64,000 nt of DNA from Neocallimastix lanati (nom. inval.) (GCA_016946835.1 JACVTC010000007.1:466001-530000), one strand, 5' to 3'; positions 46,775-62,024 are shown, counted from the first letter of the stretch. The notes: generated by a model not told the origin, from the letters alone. A program made the numbers and translations.

Positions 46775-48414
46775 ATGGCATCAAAGGATAAGAAATTGGA
46801 ATCTACTCCATGTCAAAGCAAATCATGTGTTGGAAAATTAATTTTCTTAGCTCTCTGTGCTTTATTTATGATTTTCCAAGTAATTATCTATTTTATTATT
46901 TTCTATTTTTTTTTTTTAAAAAAAAATTATTCTAAATAAGAAAATATCAAAATTTAAATGTTAATATTATTTTTATTAATATATAAGTGAATGTAATTTA
47001 TAAAAAATTATATTAATTAGATTATATAAATTTATTATATGGTATTATTATTTTAAATAATTTGTAAATGATAATTTATTTGTAAATATTTTATATAAAT
47101 ATAAATAATAGTTATATTTTAATAATATTAAGATAATAAATATAAATGAGCTGTTTAAATATATAAAATATTTTTAAAATAATAATATACTGAAATAAAA
47201 TAAAAATTAATTAAAAAATATTATTTAAACTTTCATATTGTTTAACATAATATCAAATAATAAACTTTAGTAGTAATACAAGTTAAATATTTTATTTAAT
47301 AAAATATTATTCATATTAATTTTCTTTTTTTTTATATTATAAGATTTCTCAAATTAAGAAAACTTCTGATATTATTGAAGATATTGGTAAAAGTATTCGT
47401 TCAGAAGTCTGCCAAACTTATATTGATGAACATCCACAAGAAAAACATTATTTTGGTAAGGATTTGGAATCTATCTTTAATGTTAAGCACGCTTTAAAAA
47501 CTGTTTCACAAAATGATTTTATTGAAAATTTATTAAATGGTATGGATATTACTCAAAGTGAAAGATATCAACAAGATGTTATTGAATATGAAAAACGTAC
47601 TGTTCAATACGGTCCTTACATTGAAAGAGGTTTTGAAAATGATGAAAGATTCTATATTAAGGTTATTATAATTAATTTAAGAATGTATTTTAATATAATA
47701 ATATAATATTTTTTAAGATTATATAAATATTTATTACTATAGTTGATATTTAATAATTATCAATTATTTTTTCATATGATTTTTTTCTTTAAAATATATA
47801 TATATAATTTTTCATTATATAAATGTAAAACAGCTTTCTTCACAACAAGTTGGTTATGGTCTTTTTGCAAATGTTGATATTTTACCAAATTCTGTTATTG
47901 GTGTTTATCACGGTACTCTTACTCACGTTAAGCCATATTATACAGACACTGATTATGCTTGGGATTATGGAACTTTCCCAAATCCAGAAAACCCAGAAGA
48001 AAATGTTGAAATTTGTATTGACGGTCGTACATATGGTATGCCAAAAAAAAAAAAAAAAAAAAAAAAATATGTATTAGTTAACAACTTCCTTAGATAGATT
48101 TAGTATTTATTGTATGTGATATAATAATATTGATAATGATAATAATAAAATTATTTTATTTTAATTTTGTTATTAATTATATTCATTAAGGTACTTGGTT
48201 ACGTTTTGTTAACCACAAGAATGACGCTGAAGCTAATACTTATGCTATATATGTTCCATACAAAAATAGATGGTACATTGTTTACATAGCCAGAAATTTT
48301 ATTCCAAAAGATTCTGAATTATTTATTAGTTATGGTGATAGTTATTGGGATGCTAGAGCTGAAACTTATGACTTTGAAGCTGAACCAGAAAAAGCTTACA
48401 ATAAGGAATTATAA
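46775..48414 (+). CDS. Membrane-anchored SET-domain protein
   Basis: Four exons (46775-46879, 47344-47661, 47834-48035, 48191-48414) give 282 residues. A Cys/Lys-containing head is followed by a hydrophobic segment at about 19-38 (VGKLIFLALCALFMIFQI) that should be a signal anchor. About 40-140 is helical without a known domain. Residues about 145-262 form a SET fold: GYGLFA at 148-153 (the GxG cofactor motif), then VIGVYHGTL, RFVNH at 213-217 (in place of the usual RFxNHSC), and ELFISYGDSYW at 251-261 with the active-site Tyr. No post-SET cysteines are present. SET proteins transfer methyl from AdoMet to lysine. Anchoring implies an ER, envelope or luminal target rather than free chromatin. 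The substrate is unknown. Confidence 0.85.
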
Positions 48415-48680
48415 ATAAGTCATTAAATCTTAGAAAAAAAAAATAAAATGAAATAAAATAAAATAAAAAAAAAAAATAGAAAATAAAAAAATTCATATAT
48501 TGAAAACAATAAAATAAATAATAAAAATAATAATAATAATAAAAATAATTAAAATAAAAATAAAAATTTATATAAAAATATATGTTAGATGTTAAAAACA
48601 GAAATATGAGAAATATCATATATAAATTTAATCATAAATAAATACAATCATAAATAAATAATAAATTTATTATGTTTTAC

Positions 48681-48772
<92 letters not shown>
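48681..48772. repeat. (TTA)n microsatellite
   Basis: About 31 perfect units downstream of the SET gene, probably beyond its 3' UTR. Confidence 0.92.
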
Positions 48773-48777
<5 letters not shown>

Positions 48778-49249
48778 CTTTTTTTTTTTTTTTTTTTTAT
48801 TTTATTTTAGTTTTGATTGTGAACTTACTGGATCTAAGTATTCTCATTTTATTATTATAATTAAGAATTTGCTATTTGGTAATTTAAAAATGTATTGTAA
48901 TTATTTCTATTTAATGATACTTTATTAAACTATTTATTTCTGATATAATAGTACATTCTAATAATCAAAACTTTCTAATAAACAATAAAGTTCATTAAAC
49001 TTTTAACAGGTATGCTTTATAATTTTATATTATCAGTAAAATTCATTATTATAATCCACTATTTGATTTCAACAAAAAATATATTAAGAGAACTCATTTA
49101 TTAAAATCAATATATCCGTTTCTTATAGGATATCTATTTTATTTTATAAAATATTTTTGAAAATGATTTCAATATATAAATAAATAAATAAATAAACTAG
49201 TTATTTATGGATTTTTTTTGAATTAATATTTATTTATTCATTTATTTAT

Positions 49250-49840
49250 ATCAATACTCCACTTGTCGAAATGCAACTTGGGGAAATGTAACTTGGGGAA
49301 ATGCAACTCTCCCTCAATCTAGCTTATTTAGTAATTGGGTATTAGTAAGAAAGATTGCTTTTGTAGAATTTATTTATATGTCTATACTGTACCAATATGC
49401 CTGGAAAATCCTCATAAATATATTTAATAATAGTACTTCTTCAACCCTCTCATGCCCACAGTTAGGACAGTATCTTGTCTATATTACTTGAGAGATTAAG
49501 AATAATATAATTTTTTCCTGTTACCACTATTTTCCGTTAAAACCTCTTATAAGGGAAAACCGGAAATGGTCAAAAGGCGGAGTCGAGTCAGGTTCCTTAT
49601 GTATGCTAGCTCACGGATTAACATCCACGATAGAACCTGGTTCGATGTTCTTTATTGATAATATTCCCCAATTCTCAAAAGGTAGTTTAATCTTTATTAA
49701 TTAGAATTCTTTTATGTATGCTAGTATGGGATCTGGCATCTATTTCTATATAGTTGATATCCCACAAATTTCTCAGTGGATATTGTCATGGCAATAAAAT
49801 AGAATTCAATTCTATTCTTTGCAGATGTATCTTATTACAC
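49250..49840 (-). other. GC-richer island, probable decayed transposon (non-LTR type?)
   Basis: The base composition differs sharply from the surroundings. On the minus strand a short frame (about 49380-49490) reads RYCPNCGHERVEEVLLLN, resembling the Cys-rich tail of non-LTR reverse transcriptases (CPxCG...E..LL), but stops follow on both sides. A 15 bp tandem unit atgcaacttggggaa occurs 2.5 times at 49271-49308, and tatgtatgctag occurs twice. The transposon assignment is tentative. Confidence 0.3.
49271..49308. repeat. 15 bp tandem repeat, 2.5 copies
   Basis: Units atgcaacttggggaa and atgtaacttggggaa plus a partial third copy. It is unusual here for its G content. Confidence 0.75.
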
Positions 49841-50647
49841 TTCAAAATACGTGTTGTTTCATCATAATTAATTACATCAGCTTTATATTTTATACAATTT
49901 TATTTTATACAATTTTATTTTATTTTATTTTATTTATTAATACACATTTTTCATATATTTCTTTTATATATATTTATTTCTATCATATATTTATCATAAT
50001 TAAGTTCTATATATTTAATATATTAATATGAAGTGATGAAAACTATTACTAGTTTAAAATAAAGAATAATAAAAAAAAATAAAATAAAATAAAAATATAA
50101 ATATGTTTATGTATTTTAAATATTCATTTATATATTATTATTTATTTGTAACATTTTTATGGATCTTTCATAAAATTTTATTATCAATGATTTATGAAGT
50201 TTAAATAATTACAATCCAATCATTTTATTATTAAATATAAATTAAATATATATTTGTGATTATATATAATATATAATAATAATTTTATTTAATAGTGTTG
50301 ATTTTTTTAAAACTTATCCAAATATATTTTTTATTAAATTTTTTCTATAAAAACTTTTTTCTTAATAAATAGGAAAACCTTTATTAAATAATAATCCATT
50401 ATAGTATGTTTTTTTTTTTTTTTTTTTTTAAAAAAAATTATATAATATAAAAATTTAATTATTACCTTTTAATATTACAATTATATATTAAATATATATT
50501 AACTAATTAACTATATCATTATTTTTTTTTAATTAAATCATTAAAAAACTTTTCAATTTTTATTTTTTTTTTTATTTTATAAACAAATTAATATACATAT
50601 ATATTGGCATATAATTATAGTTATTAAAAAAATAACGAAATATTAAA

Positions 50648-50839
50648 ATGGGTGATATTGAGGACAGTGAAGTCATAAACAGTGAAGTTGAAGAAGTTAT
50701 CGAAAAACCATTTCTTTCGATGAATGGTTAGCAGGAGAAAATAATTTTATATATTTTTTTTTTTAAAAAAGATATAATTTTTCATTTAGCACATTAATGA
50801 TTATTAAGAATGATTTTAATAATCAAAATAAATAAATAA

Positions 50840-50876
<37 letters not shown>

Positions 50877-53013
50877 TATTTCAAAAAATAATAAAAAATT
50901 TCAAAATATTACTTGAATTGTACAATAAATACAATGAAATTTTTAATATGATAATGAAAAAATGTTTTAATTTATATAATAATTATAACAATTAAAAATA
51001 AAGCAATATTTAATAATTGAAAGATGAATTAAATACATAAAAATTATAAATACTGATTATATATATTATTTATTTATAATATACAATAAAATAACCAATG
51101 AATTAATTATTAATATTTAATAATATAGTTCTTGAGATCATTACTGAAGAAAGAAATATGCATGGTTTAAGACATCAAGATTATCAACGCTACAGGTAAA
51201 TATATATATGATGGATTTATTATTAATAAAAGTAAATAAAATAATTGAAGAAAAAAATATTAAATAATTTAAAATTATTTATGTATATAAACAATAAATT
51301 AAAAAGACGTTACTGTACTCAAAAAATTCACAATTTAAGAAAATTCTTAAAACTTACACAAGGAAAAAAAAGATATCAAAAGAAAGAAATTACTGTTGAT
51401 ATTATTAACAATATCAAGTATGAATTTTATGTCAATTATAAATAAAATTAAATACAATTTTTAATAAATTCAATAAATATTAATTATAGAAATTCAACAT
51501 TTTTCTTTTTTTGTTTAAATTAATGCATAAATGTTATTACCTTTAAAAAAGACATTTGTATGTTTTTCTTTTCTCGGCTGAGCGTGCTTGGAGTTATGCT
51601 ATGCAACTTAAAACTGAATCAATTGATGAACCGAGAAAGCATTATCATTTAATGAAGAGATTAAAGAAGGCTGCCTTTTATGCTAATCAACTTGAAGATA
51701 TTTGTAAAAATTATGAAAAAATTGACGAAAAAACAATTCTTGACGTTCAAGTAAATTGAATTATTTTTTTTTTTTTTTTGTATGATTTAATTCACCAATA
51801 GTAATTAATACAGTTTGAAGTAATAATTAATATATTTCATATTGGATTTTATATTTAATTATATTTATATAAAATTATTTAATTACTAAAAGGGTTATGC
51901 TGCTTTAATGACTGGTTATAAATTATTTGAAGAACAAGATTGGCAAGCAGCCTTTGAAAAATTTGCTATTGCTAGGTAATCTATATATTAAATTATGATA
52001 TATTTATATTATATATTGGTTAACTTTTTTTCGTTTCATCTCTTAATATTTAACTTAAATGAAAATTAAAAATATTAATATTAATATTTCATTGTAAATA
52101 TATATTTTTATCATATATTTTGTTTAATAGAACTATTTATGAAAAGTTAGCTGCTGCTGGTGATCCACAACAAGAAGCTCTTTGTCATTCTACAATTGAT
52201 TCTATTGATCCAAATATTAGATATTGTGCTTATAATTTAAAAATTAAGAACACTTCTGGTGAAGATGATATTGCTGCCTTGGTTGAAATGAAATTAAAAA
52301 GTTCTGCTACTGGTGCTAACTTCTTGGATGATAAAATTGAAGCTTTATTACAAAAGAAGATTCATGAAAAGGCTTCACAATTTACATCTATCACATGGCG
52401 TAATCATAATATTGATATTAAGAATGCTAAGATTGCTGAAAATATATTAAAGGCTAATGATGCAATTGATGATCTTGAAAAAGTTGAAATTGTTGATGCT
52501 AAAAATGAAAAAGAAATTAATGAATTTAATGAAAAGGTTGATAATAAATTAAATAGATTTGGTAATGTATTAGAAGCTTACCATGATGGTCAAAGACAAG
52601 CTGAAAAGGAATTACTTGAAGATAGAGTAAATACATTTTTTATTCATATATAATTTTATTAATTTATTTATATTGTATTAATTATCAAATAATGTATAAA
52701 TATATATTCTTTTATTAAATTTAAAAATTTTAACTTTTTTTTATTTATTTAAATTTTTAAAATGAATATTATTGCTTTAATATAGTTGGCAACTGATAAG
52801 GTTACATCTTCAAAGAGTGAAGAAAAGACAAATAACCTCAAATATTTATTCTCTTATATTTCATATCAAAGATTAATGTATACTCTTAAACGTAATTTAT
52901 TACTTATTAAGCAAATTGAAGTGAATACTGCCAATCCAACCAAAGATAATGCTAAACTTTGTAAGCCAGAAAATGTCGTTAAATTATATGATACTATTCA
53001 ACAAGTAAGTAAA

Positions 53014-53072
<59 letters not shown>

Positions 53073-54212
53073 CATTAATCTTATTATTACAAATATTATT
53101 GTCATTATTTTGATAATTTTAAAATTATAATATTTGTAAAATTAATTCTTTAATAATTATTATGAAACAATATCATCAATCTGTAATATACTAACCAATT
53201 ATTCATTAATATTATCAATAATATTACTAGGTTATTAATGAAGTAAAAGAATTACCATTTATTGATACTGATGTCTCTTTATCGGCTTTATTATCTATTA
53301 AAACTTGGTATTACAAGGCTTGTAGGTTAGTTAATAAATAAAGAATAAAAGCAATAGTAATAAAGTAACAATAATATCAATAATAATAACAGTAAAACAA
53401 TAGCAACAACAACAACAATAATAATAATAATATTAAAATTTTATTTTGATTTATTTATTTTATTTAGATGTTTATCATGTGCTAAGCTTTATGTTGATGA
53501 TGCAAAGATTCCAGAATCTTTAGCTTTATTACTTCGTGCTAACTCATATGTAAGCAATTCTAAATTAGAAATTGATACAATTTTAAGAAAAATATCAGGT
53601 AAAAAGGCAATATCTACTGAAATTAGTGAAGAAGATATTCAAGAATTAGAAGATTTTAAGAAAAAATGTGAAGAAGTTAGTAGTAAAATACAAAAGCTTA
53701 GAATTGAACAAAAAGCTAGATATTGCCTATCAAATGCTGAAGAAGAAAATTCTTCTACGAAAGACCTTTCTAAGAAGGAAGAAAAGAGAAAGGTAAAAAA
53801 AAATGAAATAAATATTATGTTTTAAAAAATAATTTATAATAAATTTATAATAAATTATCATATATATTAATAATTATTGGAAAAATTCAAAGAAATTTTT
53901 TTTTATAAAATATTATATTTATAATAATTAATAATATTATTATATATTAATATATAATTAATTTTTTTTTTTTTTTTTTAGGTTCTTATCACACACATGG
54001 ACGATTATGGTACTAATGAATTTGATAAGAATGATCCACGTTTAATTGACTTCCCACCTAACTTTGAACCAATTCCATGTAAACCATTGTTCTTTGATAT
54101 TGCGTCAAATAAGATTGATTACTCAATGGATAGATTACATTTAAGAGCCTCAGGTAAAACTCAAGAAAAGAAAGGTTGGGGCTTATTCAGTATGTGGGGA
54201 AAAAAGAAGTAA
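50648..54212 (+). CDS. SRP68: Signal recognition particle subunit SRP68
   Basis: Ten exons (50648-50726, 51129-51195, 51307-51417, 51552-51750, 51893-51975, 52131-52626, 52786-53004, 53231-53325, 53468-53792, 53982-54212) encode 634 residues (human SRP68 has 627). The N-terminal RNA-binding part is well kept: NMHGLRHQDYQRYRRYC, LRKFLKLTQG, SAERAWSYAMQLK and EPRKHYHLMKRLKKA. The middle has tetratricopeptide-like helices (TIYEKLAAAGDP, PNIRYCAYNLK). The C-terminus has PPNFEPIPCKPLFFDIA, the segment that contacts SRP72. SRP68/72 binds SRP RNA and helps arrest elongation during targeting of nascent chains to the ER. Intron 7 starts with a TTA array. The gene is convergent with shugoshin. Confidence 0.96.
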
Positions 54213-55181
<969 letters not shown>

Positions 55182-57386
55182 TTAGTTTTTTTCTTTTTTA
55201 TGACTAAATGTATTTATACCATATGGATTATTTAAAGGTCTAATAATACCACAACCATAATCTTTATCTCCTCTTCTTAATTTACTAATTTTTTTTATAT
55301 TCAATAATATATATATATATAATGTATAAAATGTATATATTGAAAAAGGTTCAAATCAATAATTACAATGATTATGACATTTCAATTATTATTTTAAATA
55401 TATCATGGTTATATATATTCTAGTTTTTAATATTGAAAAATATTATATATATAATTTTTCTTAAAAAAAAAAAATAAAAAAAAAAAAAAAAAAAAAAAAA
55501 AGAAATAAAATACAAACCTTCGAATACTTGGTAATGCATAATTTATAATGTTTTTATGTCGATGACTTCTTCGATTAGGGTTAACATTTTCTTTGTTGGT
55601 TGCATGATGCATTGGTGAATGATATGGTGACATTGCAATATTAGATGAAGAGGATTTATTATTATTATTATTGTTATTGTTATTATTGTTATTTTGAGTT
55701 GGTAATGCAATTGATATTGTTTTAATATCAATATCTTTTTTAGATTTTGTAGTTTTATGTTTTTTAATGGTAATATTGGAATTAGTAGTAATATTGCTTT
55801 TGCTATTATGATTTTTTGCTATTGTATTATTACTAATATCATCATTATCACTTTCATCATTAATAATTGCATTACAGCCAACATTATGATCATCATCATC
55901 ATCATCATCTTTTTTATCTTTATTATGGTAATATTCATTATAATTAATTTTATCACCAATACTACTTTTATTTTTTTTCTTTTTATCTGTACTATTGTTA
56001 TTATTATTTTTGTAATAACCATTTTTTCCACTTTCAATGTCTTTATTATTATTTTTATTATTATTATCATTACCCTTAGTTATGTTGCTTTTTACATAGT
56101 TATTATCAATTTCACTATCTTTGAAATTATGATGTACATTATTAACTTTATTACCAGAGAAAAAACTAATATTATCATTACTGTTACCAATATCTCTATT
56201 AAATATATCACTACCACACTTAGAATCATCACTAGATAATGAACATAATGAAAATGTATCGTCATCATCGATAGTTTGGTCTTCATTATTATTATAATTA
56301 TTATTTTTGGTTGTGTCTATAACAAAGGAATGTCGAGATTTTTTGTTATAAGAATCTATACTTTCAAAAACTTCATTTTCTCTTTTTTTAGCATTTAAAA
56401 TATCATTATCTTTATCATTATTATTTTTATTTATGTTTAGATCATTAAAAGATTTAGTTTGAAAAGCGGAAGATGACACTAATTGTGGAAGCGATGGGGA
56501 TGGTGTTAGTGGTGATGAAGAAGAAGATAATGATGAAGGTGATAATGGTGGTGGTGAAGATATAATAGGAGTGGAATTTGAAAAAGAAGTTGAAGGAAAA
56601 TCCAAATCCTCCTTTTTAACAACAATAGGAATATCATCAGCATTTCTAATATAGAATTCCTTTCTTCTACTACTAATATATTTTTCATTATCCCTCTTTT
56701 TAGTTAATGAGCTTTTTAAGGAATCATTATTACCGTTAATAGTTGAAAAAGAATTTGCAATTAAAGAAAAAGGTAATGATGATGAAGAAGAACTCCTTAA
56801 ATTTTCTTTCCTTTCTTTTAAAGATTCTGATATATTTTCATTTTTTCCATTTAATTCATGATATTTATTTATATAATAAGATTTTTTTTGTGGAGTATCA
56901 AATATATTATTATTTGAAATTTCTTTATTAGATAGTGACGAGTGAATATCATTTAATGTATTTGATTCCAATGAATATTTGTCTAAATGAACAGAATTAC
57001 TATAATTAGGTTTATCATTAGGTTCTACGTATTCACTATAATTAAAATTATGAATTAATAAATTTGGCAAAAAAAAAAAAAAAAATTATATCTTTTATTA
57101 ATTTATTAAAATTAAAACCATTCTTTTTAAATAATATTTTTATCCGCTTACTTAACATCAGTTATTGTTTTAAGATTAAAAGGATTTGATTGCTTTAAAT
57201 GATTTTTCGATGATGCTCTATCTAAATATCAATAAGAAATAATATATTAAATAATATAAATGTATATGGTCTGATTGACATTAAATATTTATAATTGTAA
57301 AAAAAAAAAAAATAAAAAAAAAATAAAAATTAATAACATAATTTAGAAAATATATATTAAAAAAAAAAAAATTTTTTTAAACTTTA

Positions 57387-57419
<33 letters not shown>

Positions 57420-57470
57420 AAAATAAATATTAATAAATAAAATATTTTTAGTGTAGGACAAAAATTTTTG

Positions 57471-57505
<35 letters not shown>

Positions 57506-58377
57506 ATTAAAAAATTTTATCACAAACCAATAAAAAAAAATTAAAAATTTTATCATATACTTACAAATAAAAAAAAAAAAAAATAGAGCAAAATAAATAT
57601 TGTGAATAACTGTAATTATTAATAATTTTAATTGTATATATTAAAATAAACCTTTCATTTTATGATTTATATTCTTTTTATTATCTATTGTTATGATAAT
57701 ATTATATAATATATTAAATATTTTCTCCAAATATACCTAATAATTAAATAATTTAAATATTTTTTTATTTTTATTTAAATTATATTTTTTTCAATATTTA
57801 AATATATTAATAAAATATAAAAAGTTTAATAAGAGTTTTAAAAACTTGCATAATTTGTATTTATTAGAAATTTTATTACTTTTTGTGAATTTTCGATATA
57901 TATCTCATTTTTAAATTCATAATAATGACTTAAACAGTTTTTTATCAATTTTTTAACTTTATTAAGCTTCATATTTAAATCAATATTGGTTTGTAGTAGT
58001 TTATTTTGTCGTAACTATTTTATAAATTTGTTCATTGTATAAAAGTTATAAATAATATAGAATATTATTTTTTATCTATTAATGCTATATATCAAGTATA
58101 ATAGATTTTATTCATTATAGGAAAATTTTACTTCATAATTTCTTAATTTTGCGGCATATATAGTATTAATTCGAACAATTTCATGATTTTGCTTTTTATA
58201 TTTCTGTTTCACTTTTATGTATTAAAGATGTAGGTTTAGTATAAATATTTAGTTAATTAAATGTTTTCAATGAAATTTATATATATTAAGAAATACAAAT
58301 ATAATAATATATTGATAAAAAATATTTTCCTTTGTATATATTAATATCATTGATATTTTACTTATATCCAATTCCAT
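55182..58377 (-). CDS. SGO1: Shugoshin
   Basis: Seven exons (58377-58362, 58211-58132, 58014-57880, 57736-57652, 57221-57152, 57035-55518, 55284-55182) encode 668 residues. Residues about 6-105 are the N-terminal coiled coil (KKQNHEIVRINTIYAAKLRN, then LRQNKLLQTN), which in the family binds PP2A-B' and protects cohesin at centromeres. About 129-620 is low-complexity Ser/Asn/Asp sequence. The conserved C-terminal basic SGO motif is NYALPSIRSKLRRGD (about 627-641), split by the last intron between SIR and SKLRRG; it binds phosphorylated histone H2A. Both diagnostic motifs appear only when the exons are joined as given, which supports the model. The first exon is only 16 nt, so the exact start is the least certain point. 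A promising but wrong start would be at 57070, inside the intron. Confidence 0.9.
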
Positions 58378-59238
58378 TTTTTAAGATTATTGGTTTTTTA
58401 AAGGTTGAAACTTTTTTTTAACATATTTTTTTTAAACAAAAAAAAATATATATAATAATAATTATAAAAAGAAAAGAAAAGAAAAGAAAAGAAAAGAAAA
58501 GAAAAAAAGGTGAAAAGATGAATTTTTATTAACATTAATACTAATTAATTTTTATGACGATGTGAAAAAAATAAAAAAAAAAAAAAAATAAAAAAATTAA
58601 AAAAAAGTATAATAAAAAAATTTTTATAATTAAAAATTTTTAATCAATTTAAAAAAATTATTAATTAGTTTTATTGTATTAATTTTAAAAAAATTAAACA
58701 ATTTTTATTTAAAATTAACAAATTTTTCATTTCTATATTATTTATTTGTTATAAATATTAATGTCATTCCAAAATAAATAAATAAATAAATAAAATGTGT
58801 AAAATAAATAAATAAATAAATAAAATGTATAAAATAAATAAGTAAATAAATAAATAAATATTTTATTTTTTCATAATTTTAATTTTAAATTTTTAAAGGG
58901 AAAGAATTGTCCATTATCTTTAAGAATATTTTTTTATTAAAAATAATTATTTTTACTTTGCTTTTTTTTTTTTTTTATTTTTAAATTGTTTTATCTGTTT
59001 TTATTTTTATTTTTTTTTTTTGGTTTTATTTTTTATTTTTATTATTTATTTTTATTTTTTAAAAACTAGAGTCCAAAAATTATAAAATAAATAAAATAAA
59101 AATAAAACAGAAATTGATATATATATTTATATAAAATTAATTAAATAAAATTTCACGACAATAGCAACAATAATAATTTTTATTTCATAGGAAAGTAAAT
59201 TAAATAAATAAATAAATAAATAACAATAAAGTATAATA
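58378..59238. promoter_or_regulatory. Divergent intergenic region (shugoshin / Gln-rich gene)
   Basis: 861 bp between two start codons pointing apart. It contains a (AAAAG)n purine tract at 58466-58505, AAAT arrays near 58770-58860 and T-rich runs at about 58960-59050. The purine tract could be nucleosome-depleting promoter DNA for both genes. No named site was recognised. Confidence 0.5.
58466..58505. repeat. (AAAAG)n microsatellite
   Basis: About eight pentamer units, pure purine on the plus strand. Confidence 0.9.
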
Positions 59239-62024
59239 ATGGATCCACCTTTAATTTCAGATGGTCAAACAAGATCTAGCAATCCAGAGCAGTATTATGA
59301 TACTTTATTACCATTTCCAAATTCAAATATTGGTAGCTTAATTTATTTAATAAAAAATAATAAAGATTCTAACGAAAAATGTTTGGAATGGTTAAATCAG
59401 GCATCAAAAAGATTAGCTGAAATAAGGAACTGTGATTTCGAATTATTAACTGCACTTCCGTCCAATTATTCTTTTTTTTCTTTTATATATTCACCGGATA
59501 ATAGTCATAATCTAATTTCTAATGATTCATTAGTCGATGAAGAGTCAAAAAGAAAATATAATGAAATAGAGTAAATTATTGTTTTATTTTATTTTATTTT
59601 TTTTTTTATTTTTTACTTTTATTATTATTATTAATTATTATTATTATTATTATTATTATGTTCTTGTATATTTAAAATAAATTTCAATTTTTAATTTGAA
59701 ATTAAATCTAATTATCAACTGTTATTAATTATAAATTCTTTTCGTATTATTATTATATGTATTGTGTATAAAATAATAATAATAATTTTGTATAATATTA
59801 TATTTTAGGATTATATTAGGACATCCTTCAGGTTTACCTTTTATAAATATAAAGTAAAATTTAATTATTATATATAAATATGTATATTTACTGATTTTAA
59901 TATTAACAAATAAAAAAATATATAATTTAATATAATAAAATATATTAATTTTAAAATATAAAAGTTCATTTATTAAACATTTAGAATGGTTAGAATCTAT
60001 GTGTCAATCACAATGTCATTGTCCATTGTGTCCATTTTCAAGATTAAAAGTATTACCAAAAAATCAAATCCATTACATCGAGGCATTTCTCTGGTTTAAG
60101 AAACATTCAAAATTATCGAGTGTAATATTAAAATCATATACCAGAATAGATCCTAATTATATAGAAGATATAAATAATTTTTTTCGTTTTAAAGAGATAA
60201 CAAATGAGAAAATAAATGAATTTTTTTCATTAATGGAACAATTTGGTAAAAATTAATATATATACATTAATTTATATATATACAAATGACAGTAATAATA
60301 ATAATAATAGAATTTATTTCCTAAATATGCATATATATAATATATTAAAGAAGGCAATAATGAAATTTTAATAAATAAAATCTTGGATTTTACAAGTAAT
60401 ATACAACCATCTATAAAGATTGAACCCAAATTATTATATAATAAAAAAAAAGAAAGTAAAGATGAATCTCTTAAAAGTATATTAGTAAGTATCAAAATAT
60501 ATTAATCTTAATTAATAATTTAAATATAAAAACATACATATTTACATAAATATCTTTATATTTAAATTTAAATTCATAATTTAATATTTTGTTCGTATTA
60601 AAGAATAGTAAAGCAATTTCAGAAACATTAAAAAACTATTTAACAAATAAAGATGTTGTTAAAAACATTTTAAATAATTTAACAAGTAAAAACGAAAATC
60701 AAAATAATAAAATAAATAATGATGATAAAAATAATTCTATTGCCGTTTCACCTGTTATTCAGAAAAATAATAACAATATTAACGCTACTAATGCTTTATT
60801 TACTGTTCAAACAAATAATACCGATAATAATAATTCTGCTCATGATTCACCAAATATTCAAATAAATAATACCACTAATAATAATTCAACACATGATTCG
60901 CCAAGTATTCAAATAAATAATCACACTAATAATAATTCTGCTCATGTTTCACCTACTATTCTACCAAATAATAACGCTAATAATAATTCTACACATAAAT
61001 CACGCATTACTCAAACAAATTATATACCAAAAACTCAAGAGAAGTTAACAACAAATGATATGGTATCATCAAACGCTCAAAATTCAATAAATATTTCTCA
61101 ACCTATTCAACCAATAAAAGTACCTAATCAGTCCATATCTCTTCCAGTAACAAATTCTACATCGCCACAACAATTAATTAATAATATATCGTCAATTAAT
61201 CCAATATTAAATCAAATAAATAACGTTCTAAATATTTCAAAAAGTAATCAAATATCTCCTAACTCAAATATAAATATGAATTATAAAAATAATAATCTGT
61301 ATCAACCACACAATGTTATTCAACAACAATCACAAAATATCTTAAAACAAAATCAACAGATAGCTCTGCTTCAAGCGAAACAGTCTATATTACCATATCA
61401 ACCCATAAGTCAATCACAAGTTCCACCACAATCAATTTCATTACAAACATTACGGCAACAACAACATCAGCAATCTCTTAATCAAAATCCATATCAGCAA
61501 TTAATGAAACTGCAACCTCAAAAATTACAACAACAAATACAACAAATAGAACAACAAAAACAAAAACAACTACAACAGCAACTACAACAGCAACTACAGC
61601 AACAACTACAAAAACAACTACAGCAACAACAACTACAAAAACAACAACAACTACAAAAACAACAACAACTTCAAAAACAACAACAACTACAAAAACAACA
61701 ACAACAACTACAACTACAAAAACAACAACAACAACTACAACTACAAAAACAACAACAACAACTACAACTACAAAAACAACAACTACAACTACAAAAACAA
61801 CAACAACAACTACAACTACAAAAACAACAACAACAACTACAACTACAAAAACAACAACAACTACAAATACAGCAACATCAACAAATACAGCAACAACTAC
61901 AAAAACAGCAACAACTACAAAAACAACTACTACTACAACAACAGCAAAAACTACAACAACAGCAAAATCTTCAACAACAACAAAAACTTCAACAACAACA
62001 AAAACTACAACAACAACAGAAACT

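Larger units (their letters stand above)
48415..50647. other. AT-rich spacer with a GC-richer island
   Basis: It contains a TTA array (48681-48772), poly(T) at about 48781-48799, and a distinctly GC-richer, non-repetitive island at about 49250-49840. No intact gene. The last few hundred bases precede the SRP68 start. Confidence 0.55.

Noticed and set aside
55757-56239. Plus-strand Ile/Phe-rich frame over the shugoshin exon
   Set aside because: It is the antisense of Asn/Asp/Lys-rich coding sequence.
57036-57070. Possible start of the Asn-rich shugoshin frame at 57070
   Set aside because: This stretch ends in the acceptor AATTATAG. Upstream exons with the coiled coil join in phase at 57035.
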